Under the pieces are notes generated by a model that saw only the letters and a program-made list of their open reading frames with translations, ran no database searches and was not told the origin of the DNA. Below, piece by piece: positions 31,931 through 32,217 of a DNA stretch of 32,217 bases (position 1 is its first letter; every line of letters starts with the position of its first letter). A program made the translations under genes and the position numbers. The stretch lies in assembly GCA_949289005.1 (NCBI GenBank), contig CASEMQ010000058.1, positions 1 to 32,217 of the forward strand, in the 5' to 3' direction. The stretch comes from an uncultured Lentisphaeraceae bacterium (GTDB taxonomy: Bacteria; Verrucomicrobiota; Kiritimatiellia; RFP12; DVOR01).

Positions 31931-32217
31931 TCAAGCCCCGGCGCCGCGCGAGGCGAGATTGTCGCCGGTGGCGGGGTCGAAGAGACAGGCGCGCGCGTAG
32001 TCGGGGCGCAGGAAGCGGCGGTCGCCGTGGCGCAACGCGGTGTCGGGCGGCAGGCGCGCGATGAGCGGCGTGCCGTCGGGGAGCAGGAAGTGGACGTTGG
32101 CCTCGGCGCCCATGCGCTCGACGATCTCGACGGTGGCGGCGAGCGTGCCGGGCTCGGGCGCCTCGCGCACGCCGAGCGCCTCCGGGCGCACGCCCAGGAG
32201 CGTCGCGCGGCCGACGG
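31931..32217 (-). CDS. Sugar ABC transporter ATP-binding protein (MalK/UgpC type), C-terminal part
   Basis: Only about 94 C-terminal residues lie in the window; the 5' end is beyond the right edge. The signature VGRATLLGVRPEALGV at the edge and the following beta-rich stretch (VEIVERMGAEANVHFLLPDG, FDPATGDNL) are the OB-fold/TOBE regulatory domain of MalK/UgpC/MsmK ATPases. These power uptake of oligosaccharides or glycerol-3-phosphate. The ATPase motifs are outside the window, so substrate and family member cannot be settled. Confidence 0.88.
   Translation of the reverse strand, partial: VGRATLLGVRPEALGVREAPEPGTLAATVEIVERMGAEANVHFLLPDGTPLIARLPPDTALRHGDRRFLRPDYARACLFDPATGDNLASRGAGA

Overview
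The window is a GC-rich, gene-dense bacterial chromosome segment with no phage, plasmid or IS genes. The mix of proteins suggests a member of the PVC superphylum, most likely a Kiritimatiellota/Lentisphaerota-type uncultured or gut-associated lineage. The supporting traits are a BspA-type leucine-rich-repeat surface protein, a very large beta-strand-repeat secreted protein, a Tat-exported metallophosphatase, a short RRM RNA-binding protein with an RG-rich tail, and a carboxynorspermidine synthase. This placement is inference; no rRNA gene is present.

Layout. (1) Positions 1-2315 hold the 3' two-thirds of mfd on +. It converges on a tight five-gene minus-strand operon (7437 down to 2323): carboxynorspermidine synthase, proA, 5-formyl-THF cyclo-ligase, an FAD/NAD(P) oxidoreductase and an MBL hydrolase. 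(2) A 382-bp divergent region leads into a 4.35-kb LRR surface-protein gene (+), which apparently starts at ACG. It ends at a bidirectional terminator shared with a Tat-exported metallophosphoesterase (-). (3) A five-gene + operon (13474-18594) carries rph, rlmI-like, phosphomannomutase, a radical SAM protein and ybaK. (4) A minus-strand envelope cassette (22767 down to 18882) has a GT2 glycosyltransferase, an OmpR-type response regulator, a broken sensor kinase and an ArnT-like GT39 transferase. (5) A 508-bp intergenic region with repeats and DnaA-box-like sequences precedes a 695-aa protein of no recognised family. That gene overlaps trmL tail to tail. (6) tmRNA (ssrA, minus) is followed by a 1250-aa secreted beta-strand-repeat protein (+) and an RRM protein (-). 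The window closes with a GT2 rhamnosyltransferase-like gene (-) and the 3' end of a sugar ABC-transporter ATPase (-).

Regulation. Ten starts are preceded by an extended -10 of the form TG[C/G]-TANANT, usually without a good -35. In two of them (trmL and the GT2 at 22767) the element sits exactly 7 nt before ATG, implying leaderless mRNAs. Intergenic DNA carries a modular dispersed repeat (three copies), a second element in two copies, DnaA-box-like triplets and a perfect 14-bp hairpin.

Most striking for follow-up: the unassigned 695-aa protein, the two-component/glycosyltransferase cassette with an internally deleted kinase, the ACG start, the extended -10 regulon, and a strong within-gene drift from G-ending to C-ending codons.
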